Assembly (NCBI RefSeq): GCF_003448965.1
Contig: NZ_QRGC01000027.1
Location: 27,689-91,688, forward strand
Direction of reading: 5' to 3'
DNA length: 64,000 nucleotides
Source: Oceanicella sp. SM1341
GTDB taxonomy: Bacteria; Pseudomonadota; Alphaproteobacteria; Rhodobacterales; Rhodobacteraceae
Each line of letters opens with the position of its first letter. Positions within the stretch are counted from its first letter, which is position 1. Shown here piece after piece: positions 12,838-22,840 of the stretch. Below the pieces are notes generated by a model. That model did no database searches. It was not told where the DNA came from and saw only the letters and a list, made by a program, of their open reading frames with translations. Made by a program: the position numbers and the translations under genes.

Positions 12838-14480
12838 AAGCGCATGGATGGATCACGAGAGGGCTGGCGCTTGTCGTCATCCTGAGCATCGCCGGGCTGG
12901 CGGGCATGGGCCTGCACGCCTTCCGCAAGGACCTCAGCGCCCTGCAGCGGGCCACCAAGGAGACCATCCTGTGGTCTGCCGCCCAGCTCGAGTTCGAGAT
13001 GGCGCGGTTCACCCAGGCGCTGGCCGAATACGCCGCGGACGCGCCGGACATGTCGGCCCAGACGGTCAACAACCGCTTCGACGTGCTGTGGAGCCGTGTC
13101 GCCACCTTCAAGACCGGTGACGTGGGCCGCCGCCTCTCCGAGTACGATGCGCAGAGCCAGGCCGTGGAGGCGCTGTTCGAGGACATGAAGGCGGTGGAGC
13201 CGCGCGTCGTCGGCCTGCGTGACAGCGGCGCCCCGGCGGCACTGGCGATGATCCCGATCTTCCAGGCCCATGTCGAGCCGCTGCGCCAGCTCACCCTCTC
13301 GGTGCTGCACGGCGAGGAGAGCAAGGCCGCCGAGATGCGCGACAACGTGCGTGCCAGCGCGCAGATGACCGCCATCCTCAGCTTCGCCGCCGTGGTGCTG
13401 AGCATCCTCGGCATGATCGTGCTCGCGGTGGAGGTGCGCCGGTTCCGCAGGCTCGCGGCCAGCAATCTCGCCCTCGCCGAGGACGCGGAGCGCGCCAACC
13501 TGGCGAAATCCCGCTTCCTCGCGATGATGAGCCATGAGCTGCGCACGCCCATGAACGGCGTGCTGGGCCTGCTCGCGCTCGCCAAGCAGCCCGGCCTGCC
13601 GCGCTCGCAGCTGCGCCTCATCGAGCAGGCCGAGCATTCGGGCCGCCAGATGATCGGCATGCTGGCCGACATCCTCGATTTCTCCGCCATCCAGGACGAC
13701 CGGCTGGAGCTGCAGCCCGGGCCCTTCGCCCCGGTCGACCTTGCCCGCGAGGTGCAGGGCATGTCCGACCCGGTGGCGCGGCGCGAGGGCACGCCGCTCG
13801 CCGTCGCGACCGACGGCGACTGCCCGCGCGAGGTGGTGGGCGACCTGCCGCGCATGCGTCAGGCGCTCTCGCATCTCGTGGCCTACGTGCTCAGCAACGC
13901 CGGCGCGCATGACCTGCGGCTCGACCTCTCCTATGCCCGCGGCAACCTCGTCTCGGTGCTCTCCTTCAGCTACGGCGCGGGCGGCGCCACCTGGCGGCCC
14001 GAGCTCATCCTCGGCGCGCCGGAGCGCGGGGCGGACCAGTTCGCCTCCGACGCCCTCGGCCCCGCGGTGGCGCGCATGCTGGTGGAGCGCATGGGCGGCG
14101 AGATCTCGCTCGAGAGCATCGGCGACGAGCGCATCGCCGTGGTGGTGCGCATCCCCGCCGAGGCCGTGGTGCGCGACGAGACCTGCGTGCGGCTCGAGAC
14201 CCGCTCCGCCGCGCTCGGCATGATCGCGCGCTCCTTCCTCAAGGGGCCGGACATCCTGTTCCACGAGGACGGCATGTCCCGCCCGGCGGACATCGTGTTC
14301 ATCGAGGCGGGCGGCGAGGAGGAGCAGATCCAGCTCGCCATCGCCCGCCGCGCCTTCCCCGAGGCCCGGATCATCGGCCTCGGCCGGCCCGGCAGCTTCG
14401 AGGGGTTCGACGATTACGTCGACCTGCCGCTGAAACCCGGTGCCCTGCAGTACTGGGTGAGCACGCGCATCGCCTCCTGA
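12834..14480 (+). CDS. Membrane histidine-kinase-like protein with degenerate ATPase and receiver domains
   Basis: 548 residues. TM1 is at about 6-29, a ~150-residue periplasmic helical sensor domain follows, and TM2 is at about 182-205. The HisKA helix pair has an intact H-box (SHELRTPMN, His234). Where a HATPase domain should follow, the N-box asparagines are missing (LSHLVAYVLSNAGAH), the DxGxG position reads SYGAGG, and the second glycine loop reads ALGPAVARML, so ATP binding looks lost. The C-terminal ~80 residues resemble a receiver, but the phosphoacceptor position reads DIVFIEAGG (Glu for Asp) while the LPLKP lysine is kept. The start is GTG at 12834 inside the preceding stop. Probably a pseudokinase working with the hybrid kinase at 14635. 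Confidence 0.75.
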   Translation: MKAHGWITRGLALVVILSIAGLAGMGLHAFRKDLSALQRATKETILWSAAQLEFEMARFTQALAEYAADAPDMSAQTVNNRFDVLWSRVATFKTGDVGRRLSEYDAQSQAVEALFEDMKAVEPRVVGLRDSGAPAALAMIPIFQAHVEPLRQLTLSVLHGEESKAAEMRDNVRASAQMTAILSFAAVVLSILGMIVLAVEVRRFRRLAASNLALAEDAERANLAKSRFLAMMSHELRTPMNGVLGLLALAKQPGLPRSQLRLIEQAEHSGRQMIGMLADILDFSAIQDDRLELQPGPFAPVDLAREVQGMSDPVARREGTPLAVATDGDCPREVVGDLPRMRQALSHLVAYVLSNAGAHDLRLDLSYARGNLVSVLSFSYGAGGATWRPELILGAPERGADQFASDALGPAVARMLVERMGGEISLESIGDERIAVVVRIPAEAVVRDETCVRLETRSAALGMIARSFLKGPDILFHEDGMSRPADIVFIEAGGEEEQIQLAIARRAFPEARIIGLGRPGSFEGFDDYVDLPLKPGALQYWVSTRIAS

Positions 14481-14501
14481 GCCGCCGGGTCCTCCGGCGC
14501 G

Positions 14502-14533
14502 GGGGAGGGGAATCCCCCCTCCCCGGGCTTTCG
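14502..14533 (+). terminator. Hairpin terminator between the two kinase-like genes
   Basis: Stem ggggagggg (14502-14510) / cccctcccc (14516-14524), loop aatcc, then gggctttcg. It could attenuate read-through from the 12322 operon into the hybrid kinase gene. Confidence 0.6.
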
Positions 14534-14634
14534 TATACCGAAAACCTTTGGAAGGGATTTCCCGTTCTGGTAGGAAAGTGATGTGATCCATTGCGTTCGG
14601 TTGCATCCTGCGCAGTTCAACGGAGTCCGGATTC

Positions 14635-16257
14635 TTGGCCGATACGACGACGACCTCGGCACTCACGCCTGAGCAGCTTACCGGCACCGGGGCCGCGCGC
14701 TACTTCGCGATGCTGGCCCATGACATGCGCACCGCGATCGGCGGAATCACCGGCAGCCTGGCGCTGATCGATGCGCGCGGCCTCGACGAGGACACCCGCA
14801 GCAAGATCGACCGGGCCACGGAATCGGCAGACCTGCTGGTGCGGCTGCTCGAGGGCGCGCTCGACGTGGCCGAGATGGACGCGCCCCCCAATATCGCCGC
14901 GGTCGAGCTCGCCGGCATCTTGCGCAGCCAGAGCCGGATGTGGACCGCGGAGGCCACCCGCAAGGGCCTGAAGCTCGACATCTCCTTCGACATCACCGCC
15001 CCCGAGGTGCTGGTCGTCGATGCCACGCGCCTCGGCCGGGTGCTGTCCAACCTGGTGGGCAACGCGGTGAAGTTCACCGACGAGGGCTTCGTGAGCCTGC
15101 GCGCCAGCACCGACGAGAGCGGCGCCCCGGTGTTCGAGATCACCGATGCCGGGCCGGGCCTGCCGGAGGAGCTGGGCAACCGGCTGTTCCAGGCCTACGG
15201 CCGCCCCGAGCGCCCCACCAAGCCGGGCACCGGGCTGGGCCTGCACATCGCCAGCAGCCTGGTGATGCAGATGGGCGGCACCATCAGCCTGAAGAACCGC
15301 ACCGATGCGCGGGGCTGCGTGGCCCGGGTGGTGCTGCCGGTCGAGACCGCCTCCGCCGAGCCCGCCGCGCAGGAGGAGCAGGGCGGCGGCTCGGCCCCGG
15401 TGCCGCTGCGCCGCAGCCTCGCCGCCGTGCCCCTGCATGGCGAGGGCGAGGAGCGCCTCTCCGGCCCCAAGCTGCCCGACCTGGGCGGGCTGCGCATCCT
15501 GATGGCCGAGGACAACCTCACCAACCAGCTCGTGGCCGGGCAGATGCTGCAGTCGATGAACGCCGAGGTGACCGTGGCCTCCGACGGCGCCGAGGCGCTG
15601 GAGCTGCTCGACCAGAAGCCCTTCGACCTGCTGCTGGTGGACATCGAGATGCCCCGGGTCTCCGGGCTCGACGTCATCCGCCACGTGCGCGGGCTCGACG
15701 ACCCGCGCGCCCGCCTGCCGCTGATCGCGCTCACCGCCTACGCCATGCGCGAGCACCGCGAGAAGATCGCCGCCGCCGGGGCCGACGGGCTGATCGCCAA
15801 GCCGATCATGGGCATCAGCGAGTTCGGTCTCGAGATCCTGCGCCTGCTCGGTCGGCCGATGCCGCAGGAGCAGTCCGCCGCAGCCACGGCCCGCCCGGAG
15901 GCCGGGGTGGAGGATGCGGTGGTCGATCGCGGGGTGTTCGACGCCCTCGCCGAAACCATCGGGCCCGACGGCATGCACGAGCTGCTCACCAAGGTGCAGG
16001 AGGACCTGGAGCGCGTGGCCGCCGGCATCACCGAGGGCATCCGCACCCGCGACGCGGGCACGGTGCGCGCGCGCACCCATATCCTCATTTCCGTCGCCGG
16101 CGCCGTGGGGGCGAGCGGGGTGCAGCACCTCGCCGAGGAGCTCAACTCCGCCGCGCACCGCGACGACTGGGAAACCATTTCCGACCTCGGCACCCGCGCC
16201 GTGGGCAGCATCACCGACCTGATCGACTTCGTCGCAGGCCAGCGCGCGCCCGGGTGA
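14635..16257 (+). CDS. Soluble hybrid histidine kinase (HisKA-HATPase-REC-Hpt)
   Basis: 540 residues, no membrane segment. A HisKA H-box AHDMRT with His29 lies unusually close to the N terminus. A normal HATPase follows: N-box LVGNAVKFTDEG, DAGPGLP, GTGLGLHI. The receiver has MAEDN acidic residues, phosphoacceptor Asp336 in LLVDIEMP, and KPIMG. The C-terminal Hpt domain has His482 in RTHILISVAGAVGA. All four phosphorelay sites are therefore present in one chain. The chosen start is TTG at 14635, with GGAG eight to nine bases upstream, because no ATG or GTG gives this N terminus. It likely receives input from the membrane pseudokinase at 12834 and passes phosphate to the activator at 16265. 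Confidence 0.88.
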   Translation: MADTTTTSALTPEQLTGTGAARYFAMLAHDMRTAIGGITGSLALIDARGLDEDTRSKIDRATESADLLVRLLEGALDVAEMDAPPNIAAVELAGILRSQSRMWTAEATRKGLKLDISFDITAPEVLVVDATRLGRVLSNLVGNAVKFTDEGFVSLRASTDESGAPVFEITDAGPGLPEELGNRLFQAYGRPERPTKPGTGLGLHIASSLVMQMGGTISLKNRTDARGCVARVVLPVETASAEPAAQEEQGGGSAPVPLRRSLAAVPLHGEGEERLSGPKLPDLGGLRILMAEDNLTNQLVAGQMLQSMNAEVTVASDGAEALELLDQKPFDLLLVDIEMPRVSGLDVIRHVRGLDDPRARLPLIALTAYAMREHREKIAAAGADGLIAKPIMGISEFGLEILRLLGRPMPQEQSAAATARPEAGVEDAVVDRGVFDALAETIGPDGMHELLTKVQEDLERVAAGITEGIRTRDAGTVRARTHILISVAGAVGASGVQHLAEELNSAAHRDDWETISDLGTRAVGSITDLIDFVAGQRAPG

Positions 16258-16264
16258 CGCGAGG

Positions 16265-17770
<1,506 letters not shown>

Positions 17771-17911
17771 GCGCGCGGGGCTTTTTCGGCCGGTCAAAAA
17801 ACAGTCTTGCCAAGCCGTCGGAATTCATGCGCCATTTCGTTACAAGGTGACTCCCGCTACAGGGAGCGCGGAACTGCCCGCACCCGGGCGCCGAGACAGG
17901 AGAGATCAGAC

Positions 17912-18904
17912 ATGCTTCGCAAACTCATGCTGGCCGCGGTGGCGGGCCTTGTCGCCGCCGCGGCCCAGGCGGCGGACTTCAAGCCGGCCGTCGTCTACGA
18001 CCTCGGCGGAAAGTTCGACAAGAGTTTCAACGAGGCCGCGTATACCGGTGCCGAGAAGTTCAGGGAGGACACCGGCATCGAGTATCGCGATTTCGAGATC
18101 CAGAACGACGCGCAGCGCGAGCAGGCCCTGCGCCGCTTCGCCCAGCAGGGCTACAGCCCGATCCTCGCCATCGGCTTCTCGCAGGCCGCCGCGGTGGAGA
18201 AGGTGGCGGAGGAATACCCCGACACCCAGTTCGGCATCGTCGACATGGTGGTGGAAAAGCCCAACGTGCGCTCGATCCTGTTCAAGGAACACGAGGGCTC
18301 CTACCTCGTGGGCGTGATGGCCGCGATGGCGAGCGAGACCGGCAAGGTGGGCTTCGTGGGCGGCATGGACATCCCGCTCATCCGCAAGTTCGCCTGCGGC
18401 TACGTGGGCGGCGTGAAATCGGTCAACCCCGACGCCGAGGTGTTCGAGAACATGACCGGTGACACCGGTGCGGCCTGGAACGACCCGAGCAAGGGCGCCG
18501 AGCTCGCCCGCAGCCAGATGGACCGCGGCGCGGACGTGATCTACCACGCGGCCGGCGGCACCGGCATCGGCGTGCTGAACGCGGTGTCGGACGCGGGCAA
18601 GCTGGGCATCGGGGTGGACTCGAACCAGAACGCCCTGCACCCGGGCCACATCCTCACCTCCATGCTCAAGCGCGTCGACCAGGCCGTCTACGCCGCGTTC
18701 GAGGACGCGCAGGCCGGCAACTACTCCACCGGTTTCGACGTGCTGGGCCTCGCCGAAGGCGGCGTGGGCTACGCGATGGACGACAACAACGCCGAGCTGG
18801 TGACCCCCGAGATGCAGGCCGCGGTGGACGAGGCCGCGCAGAAGATCATCTCCGGCGAGGTCGAGGTGCACGACTACATGGCCGACAGCACCTGCCCCTA
18901 CTGA
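17912..18904 (+). CDS. BMP-family nucleoside-binding lipoprotein-like ABC substrate-binding protein (1)
   Basis: 330-residue periplasmic binding protein of the BMP/Med family (PF02608), which bind nucleosides for ABC import. The signal peptide is MLRKLMLAAVAGLVAAAAQA with cleavage before ADFK. Family motifs are VYDLGGKFDKSFNEAAYTGA (ligand-binding Asp/Lys region), AIGFSQAAAVEKVAEEYPD, FVGGMDIPLIRKFACGY and GIGVDSNQNALHPG. No lipobox Cys is present at the cleavage site, so it is probably soluble. The ATG at 17912 follows AGGAGAG. A strong terminator follows, and then a paralogue at 19045. The ABC transporter genes downstream and the salvage enzymes indicate nucleoside specificity; the exact ligand is unknown. 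Confidence 0.93.
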   Translation: MLRKLMLAAVAGLVAAAAQAADFKPAVVYDLGGKFDKSFNEAAYTGAEKFREDTGIEYRDFEIQNDAQREQALRRFAQQGYSPILAIGFSQAAAVEKVAEEYPDTQFGIVDMVVEKPNVRSILFKEHEGSYLVGVMAAMASETGKVGFVGGMDIPLIRKFACGYVGGVKSVNPDAEVFENMTGDTGAAWNDPSKGAELARSQMDRGADVIYHAAGGTGIGVLNAVSDAGKLGIGVDSNQNALHPGHILTSMLKRVDQAVYAAFEDAQAGNYSTGFDVLGLAEGGVGYAMDDNNAELVTPEMQAAVDEAAQKIISGEVEVHDYMADSTCPY

Positions 18905-18928
18905 GGGCAGGATTGCCTGAAAATGCGG

Positions 18929-18957
18929 CGCGGGTCCCCCCGGGGGCCCGCGTTTTT
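18929..18957 (+). terminator. Terminator between the two BMP genes
   Basis: GC stem cgcgggtcccc / ggggcccgcg with a short loop (18929-18952), followed directly by ttttt. It would limit read-through from the first binding-protein gene into the second and the transporter. Confidence 0.85.
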
Positions 18958-19044
18958 CGTGTCCGGGCCGCTTTTGCGTTGATCTTTGCCGCCGAACATA
19001 CACCATCTGGTCAAAATCCCTCCGCCAGCCGCCCGGGAGCCCGC

Positions 19045-20022
19045 ATGAGATCTGCCCTCGCCGCCCTCGGCCTCGCGCTTCTTGCGCAGCCACCCGCGCC
19101 TGCCGTCGCCGAGCCCGCGCTCGTCTACTCCGTGGGCGGCAAGTTCGATGCCTCCTTCAACGAGAGCGCCTGGATCGGCGCCGAGGCCTGGAAGGCGCAG
19201 ACCGGCGGCAGCTACGGCGAGTTCGAGATCGACAGCCCCGCGCAATCCGAGCAGGCGCTGCGCAACTTCGCCCGCAAGGGGTTCTCGCCCGTGGTCGCCA
19301 TCGGCTTCATGCATGCCGACGCGCTGGCCCGCGTGGCGCCGGACTATCCGGACACCGAGTTCGCCATCATCGACATGGTGGTCGAGGCGCCCAACGTGCA
19401 GTCGGTGGTCTACCGCGAGCAGGAGGGCGCCTATGTGGTGGGCGTGATGGCGGCACTGGCGAGCGAGACCGGGAAGATCGGCTTCGTGGGCGGCATGGAC
19501 ATCCCGCTGATCCGCCGCTTCGCCTGCGGCTACGCGCAGGGCGTGGCCTCGGTGGCGGAGGAGGACGAGGTGTTCGTGGCCGTCACCGGCGACACGCCCG
19601 CTGCCTGGGCCGACCCCGCGCGGGGCGCCGAGCTGGCCCGCGCCCAGATCGACCGCGGCGCCGACGTGGTGATGCAGGCCGCCGGCGGCACCGGCACCGG
19701 GGTGCTGCAGGCGGTGGCGGATGCCGGCGTGCTCGGCATCGGCACGGATTCCAACCAGAACGGGCTGCACCCGGGCCACGTCCTCACCTCCATGCTCAAG
19801 CGGGTGGACGTGGCGGTGCTGCAGGCCTTCTCCGCCTGGCGGCCCGGCGTGACCAGCCTCGGCCTCGCCGAGGGCGGGGTGGCCTATGCGATGGACGCGC
19901 ACAACGCGGCGCTGGTGACCCCGGAGATCGAGGCCGCGGCGAAGCGCGCTGTGGCGCAGATCACCTCCGGCGAGGTGAAGGTGATCGACAGTGCCGAGCC
20001 CGGCGGCTGCCCCTTCCTGTGA
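19045..20022 (+). CDS. BMP-family ABC substrate-binding protein (2), tandem paralogue
   Basis: 325-residue paralogue of the preceding gene, closely similar along its length (YSVGGKFDASFNESAWIGAE, FVGGMDIPLIRRFACGYAQG, GIGTDSNQNGLHPGHVLTSM). The signal peptide is MRSALAALGLALLAQPPAPAVA, with cleavage before EPAL. The ATG at 19045 is preceded by a GGGAG ribosome-binding site. Differences between the two copies fall in the middle segments (for example SVAEEDEVFVAVTGDTPAAW versus SVNPDAEVFENMTGDTGAAW), so they could differ in ligand or expression. It lies 114 bases upstream of the ABC ATPase gene and probably shares its transcript. Confidence 0.92.
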   Translation: MRSALAALGLALLAQPPAPAVAEPALVYSVGGKFDASFNESAWIGAEAWKAQTGGSYGEFEIDSPAQSEQALRNFARKGFSPVVAIGFMHADALARVAPDYPDTEFAIIDMVVEAPNVQSVVYREQEGAYVVGVMAALASETGKIGFVGGMDIPLIRRFACGYAQGVASVAEEDEVFVAVTGDTPAAWADPARGAELARAQIDRGADVVMQAAGGTGTGVLQAVADAGVLGIGTDSNQNGLHPGHVLTSMLKRVDVAVLQAFSAWRPGVTSLGLAEGGVAYAMDAHNAALVTPEIEAAAKRAVAQITSGEVKVIDSAEPGGCPFL

Positions 20023-20136
20023 GGCCCGGGAGGCGGCGTTCCGCAGCGTCAGGGAAACCGCGCCGCGGGAGGGGGCCTTCACCGATCGCGCGCGAGGCAA
20101 TAAGCTCGGCGCCATGACAAATCCAGCGGAGGGGGC

Positions 20137-21654
20137 ATGAGCCAGCCTGCCATCGAACTCGTCGGGGTCGACAAGAGCTTCGGCCCGGTCCACGCCAATC
20201 GCGACATCCACCTGAAGGTGGAGAAGGGCACGATCCACGGCATCATCGGCGAGAACGGCGCCGGCAAGTCGACGCTGATGTCGATCCTCTACGGCTTCTA
20301 CCAGGCCGACCGCGGCCGGATCCTGGTGAACGGGCGCGAGGTGAAGATCCGCGACAGCCAGGCGGCCATCGGCCTCGGCATCGGCATGGTCCACCAGCAT
20401 TTCATGCTGGTGGAGCCCTTCACCGTGCTGGAGAACGTGATGCTTGGCGTGGAGGGCGGCGCGCTGCTCGGCCCCGGCCGCCGCGCCGCGCGCGCCGAGC
20501 TGCGCCGGCTGGAGGAGGAATACGACCTGCGCGTGGACCCCGACGCGGTGGTGGGCGAGCTGCCCGTGGGCCTGCAGCAGCGCGTGGAGATCCTCAAGGC
20601 GCTCTACCGCGGCGCGGAGGTGCTGATCCTCGACGAGCCCACCGGCGTGCTCACGCCGGAGGAGGCGGACCATCTGTTCCGCATCCTCGCGCGGCTGCGG
20701 GCGGAGGGGAAGACCATCCTGCTCATCACCCACAAGCTGCGCGAGATCATGGCCATCACCGACACCGTGAGCGTGATGCGCCAGGGCGAGATGGTGGCCT
20801 CGCGCCGCACCGCCGAGACCGGGGTGGAGGAGCTGGCCGAGCTGATGGTGGGCCGGCGGGTGCTGCTGCGCGTGGAGAAGGGCGCCGCCGCCCCGGGCGT
20901 GGTGCGCCTCGCCGTCGAGGGGGTGTCGCTGAAGGACGCCCAGGGCGTCACCCGGCTCGACGACGTGAGCCTCGAGGTGCGGGCGGGCGAGATCGTCGGC
21001 ATTGCCGGGGTGTCGGGCAACGGCCAGTCGGAGCTGCTCGAGGTGCTCTCGGGTATCCGCGCGCCGAGCGAGGGCCGGGTGCTGCTCGCCGGTGCCGATG
21101 CCACGGGGCGCGACCCGGCCTGGATGCGCAGCCACCGCCTCGCCCATGTGCCGGAGGACCGCCACCGCGCCGGGCTGGTGACGAAGTTCCAGGCCCGGGA
21201 GAACGTGATGCTCGGCTACCAGCGCGCGCCTGATTACGGCGAGGGCGCGCTGATCGACCGCGCGGCGCTGCTGGAGGCCACGCGCCGGCACATGGAGGAT
21301 TTCGACGTCCGCCCGCCCGACCCCTTCCTGAAGGCGGCGAATTTCTCCGGCGGCAACCAGCAGAAGATCGTGCTCGCCCGCGAGATCGAGCGCGACCCCG
21401 ACGTGCTCCTCGTCGGCCAGCCCACCCGCGGCGTCGACGTGGGCGCCATCGAGGCCATCCACCGCCGCCTGATTGCGCTGCGCGACGCGGGCAAGGCTAT
21501 CCTGCTGGTCTCGGTCGAGCTCGACGAGATCCGCGCCCTCTCCGACCGCGTGCTGGTGATGTGCGGCGGCGTGATCGTGGGCGAGGTCTCGCCCGACGCG
21601 CCGGAGGGCGAGATCGGCCTGATGATGTCCGGTGTGGGCGGAGACGCGGCATGA
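20137..21654 (+). CDS. Nucleoside ABC transporter ATP-binding protein (double NBD)
   Basis: 505 residues, two fused ABC domains. The first NBD has Walker A GENGAGKST (near residue 36), Q-loop region MVHQHFMLVEPF, and Walker B LILDEPTGVLTPEE. The second NBD has the atypical nucleotide loop GVSGNGQSE, the signature FSGGNQQKIV and VGQPTRGVDVG. A degenerate second Walker A is normal for this RbsA/YufO-type class. The ATG at 20137 is preceded by GGAGGGGGC. It energises the two permeases at 21737 and 22831 for nucleosides delivered by the BMP proteins. Confidence 0.94.
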   Translation: MSQPAIELVGVDKSFGPVHANRDIHLKVEKGTIHGIIGENGAGKSTLMSILYGFYQADRGRILVNGREVKIRDSQAAIGLGIGMVHQHFMLVEPFTVLENVMLGVEGGALLGPGRRAARAELRRLEEEYDLRVDPDAVVGELPVGLQQRVEILKALYRGAEVLILDEPTGVLTPEEADHLFRILARLRAEGKTILLITHKLREIMAITDTVSVMRQGEMVASRRTAETGVEELAELMVGRRVLLRVEKGAAAPGVVRLAVEGVSLKDAQGVTRLDDVSLEVRAGEIVGIAGVSGNGQSELLEVLSGIRAPSEGRVLLAGADATGRDPAWMRSHRLAHVPEDRHRAGLVTKFQARENVMLGYQRAPDYGEGALIDRAALLEATRRHMEDFDVRPPDPFLKAANFSGGNQQKIVLAREIERDPDVLLVGQPTRGVDVGAIEAIHRRLIALRDAGKAILLVSVELDEIRALSDRVLVMCGGVIVGEVSPDAPEGEIGLMMSGVGGDAA

Positions 21655-21736
21655 GCGCGGGGCGCAGCGAGAGCCTGGCGGCGCGGGACGGCCGCGGCTT
21701 GAAGGAGTATCAGGAGAGCATGGTGGAGGCCGTCGC

Positions 21737-22840
21737 ATGAACACCCTGCCGAAATGGGTCGAATACGGGTTGCTGCCGGCGGTGAACCTTGCCGTGGCCT
21801 TCCTCGTCGCCGGGCTGGTGGTGCTGATGATCGGGGAGAACCCGCTGGAGGCGGTGCGGCTCATCGTCTACGGTGCCTTCGGCTATGGCGAGGGCATCGG
21901 CTTCACGCTCTATTACGCCACGAACTTCATATTCACCGGGCTCGCCGTGGCGGTGGCCTTCCATGCCAGCCAGTTCAACATCGGCGGCGAGGGGCAGGCC
22001 TATGTCGGCGGGCTGGGGGCGGGGCTCGTGTGCCTCGCGCTCGACCGCTACCTGTCTTGGTGGACCATCCTGCCCTTCGCCATGCTGGGCGGCGCGCTCT
22101 TCGGCTGCGTCTGGGGGGCGATCCCGGGCTGGTTACAGGCCCGGCGCGGCGCGCATGTCGTGATCACCACCATCATGTTCAACTACATCGCCGCCTCGAT
22201 GATGAGCTATCTCATTGTGAACCACCTCAAGGTGCAGGGCGATGCCTCCGTGCAGTCGCGCACCTTCGAGGCGGATGCGCGGCTGCCGCATCTCGAGGGG
22301 CTGATGGGGCTCTTCGGGCAGGACATCGGCGGCGCGCCGCTCAACATCATGTTCCTGATCGCGCTCGTCGCGGCGGTGCTGGTGTGGGTGCTGATCTGGC
22401 GCACCAAGCTGGGCTACGAGATCCGCGTCTTCGGGGCGAACCCGGACGCGGCGCGATATGCCGGCATCTCGGCCACGCGCATCATCGTCACGGTGATGGC
22501 GCTCTCGGGCGCGCTCGCGGGGCTGATGGCGCTCAACCCGGTGATGGGCGAGCAGAACCGCATCTTCCTCGACATCCCCGGCGGCGCCGGCTTCGTGGGC
22601 ATCGCCGTGGCGCTGATGGGGCGGGCGCACCCGGTGGGCATCGTGCTCGCGGCCCTGCTCTTCGGCGTGCTCTACCAGGGCGGTGCGGAGCTGGCCTTCG
22701 ACATGCCCAAGATCAGCCGTGACATGGTGGTGCTGATCCAGGGCCTCGCCATCCTCTTCGCGGGGGCGCTGGAATACATGTTCCGCCCGGCCATGGTGCG
22801 GATCTTCGCGCGCAAGAAGGGAGGTGCGGCATGGACCTGA
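21737..22840 (+). CDS. Nucleoside ABC transporter permease (1)
   Basis: 367-residue inner-membrane permease of the BPD_transp_2 family with about nine to ten hydrophobic helices. Family motifs are FNIGGEGQAYVGGLGAG (EAA-like cytoplasmic loop), GAHVVITTIMFNYIAASMMS, RVFGANPDAARYAGIS and GFVGIAVALMGRAHPVGIV. The ATG at 21737 is chosen as the first codon giving the family N terminus (MNTLPKWVEYGLLPAVNL). Its 3' end overlaps the next permease start by ten bases. It pairs with the permease at 22831 to form the membrane channel. Confidence 0.93.
   Translation: MNTLPKWVEYGLLPAVNLAVAFLVAGLVVLMIGENPLEAVRLIVYGAFGYGEGIGFTLYYATNFIFTGLAVAVAFHASQFNIGGEGQAYVGGLGAGLVCLALDRYLSWWTILPFAMLGGALFGCVWGAIPGWLQARRGAHVVITTIMFNYIAASMMSYLIVNHLKVQGDASVQSRTFEADARLPHLEGLMGLFGQDIGGAPLNIMFLIALVAAVLVWVLIWRTKLGYEIRVFGANPDAARYAGISATRIIVTVMALSGALAGLMALNPVMGEQNRIFLDIPGGAGFVGIAVALMGRAHPVGIVLAALLFGVLYQGGAELAFDMPKISRDMVVLIQGLAILFAGALEYMFRPAMVRIFARKKGGAAWT

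Noticed and set aside
20998..21030. Missing Walker A lysine in the second nucleotide-binding domain of both double-NBD ABC proteins
   Set aside because: A degenerate second P-loop is normal for this RbsA/YufO-type class.
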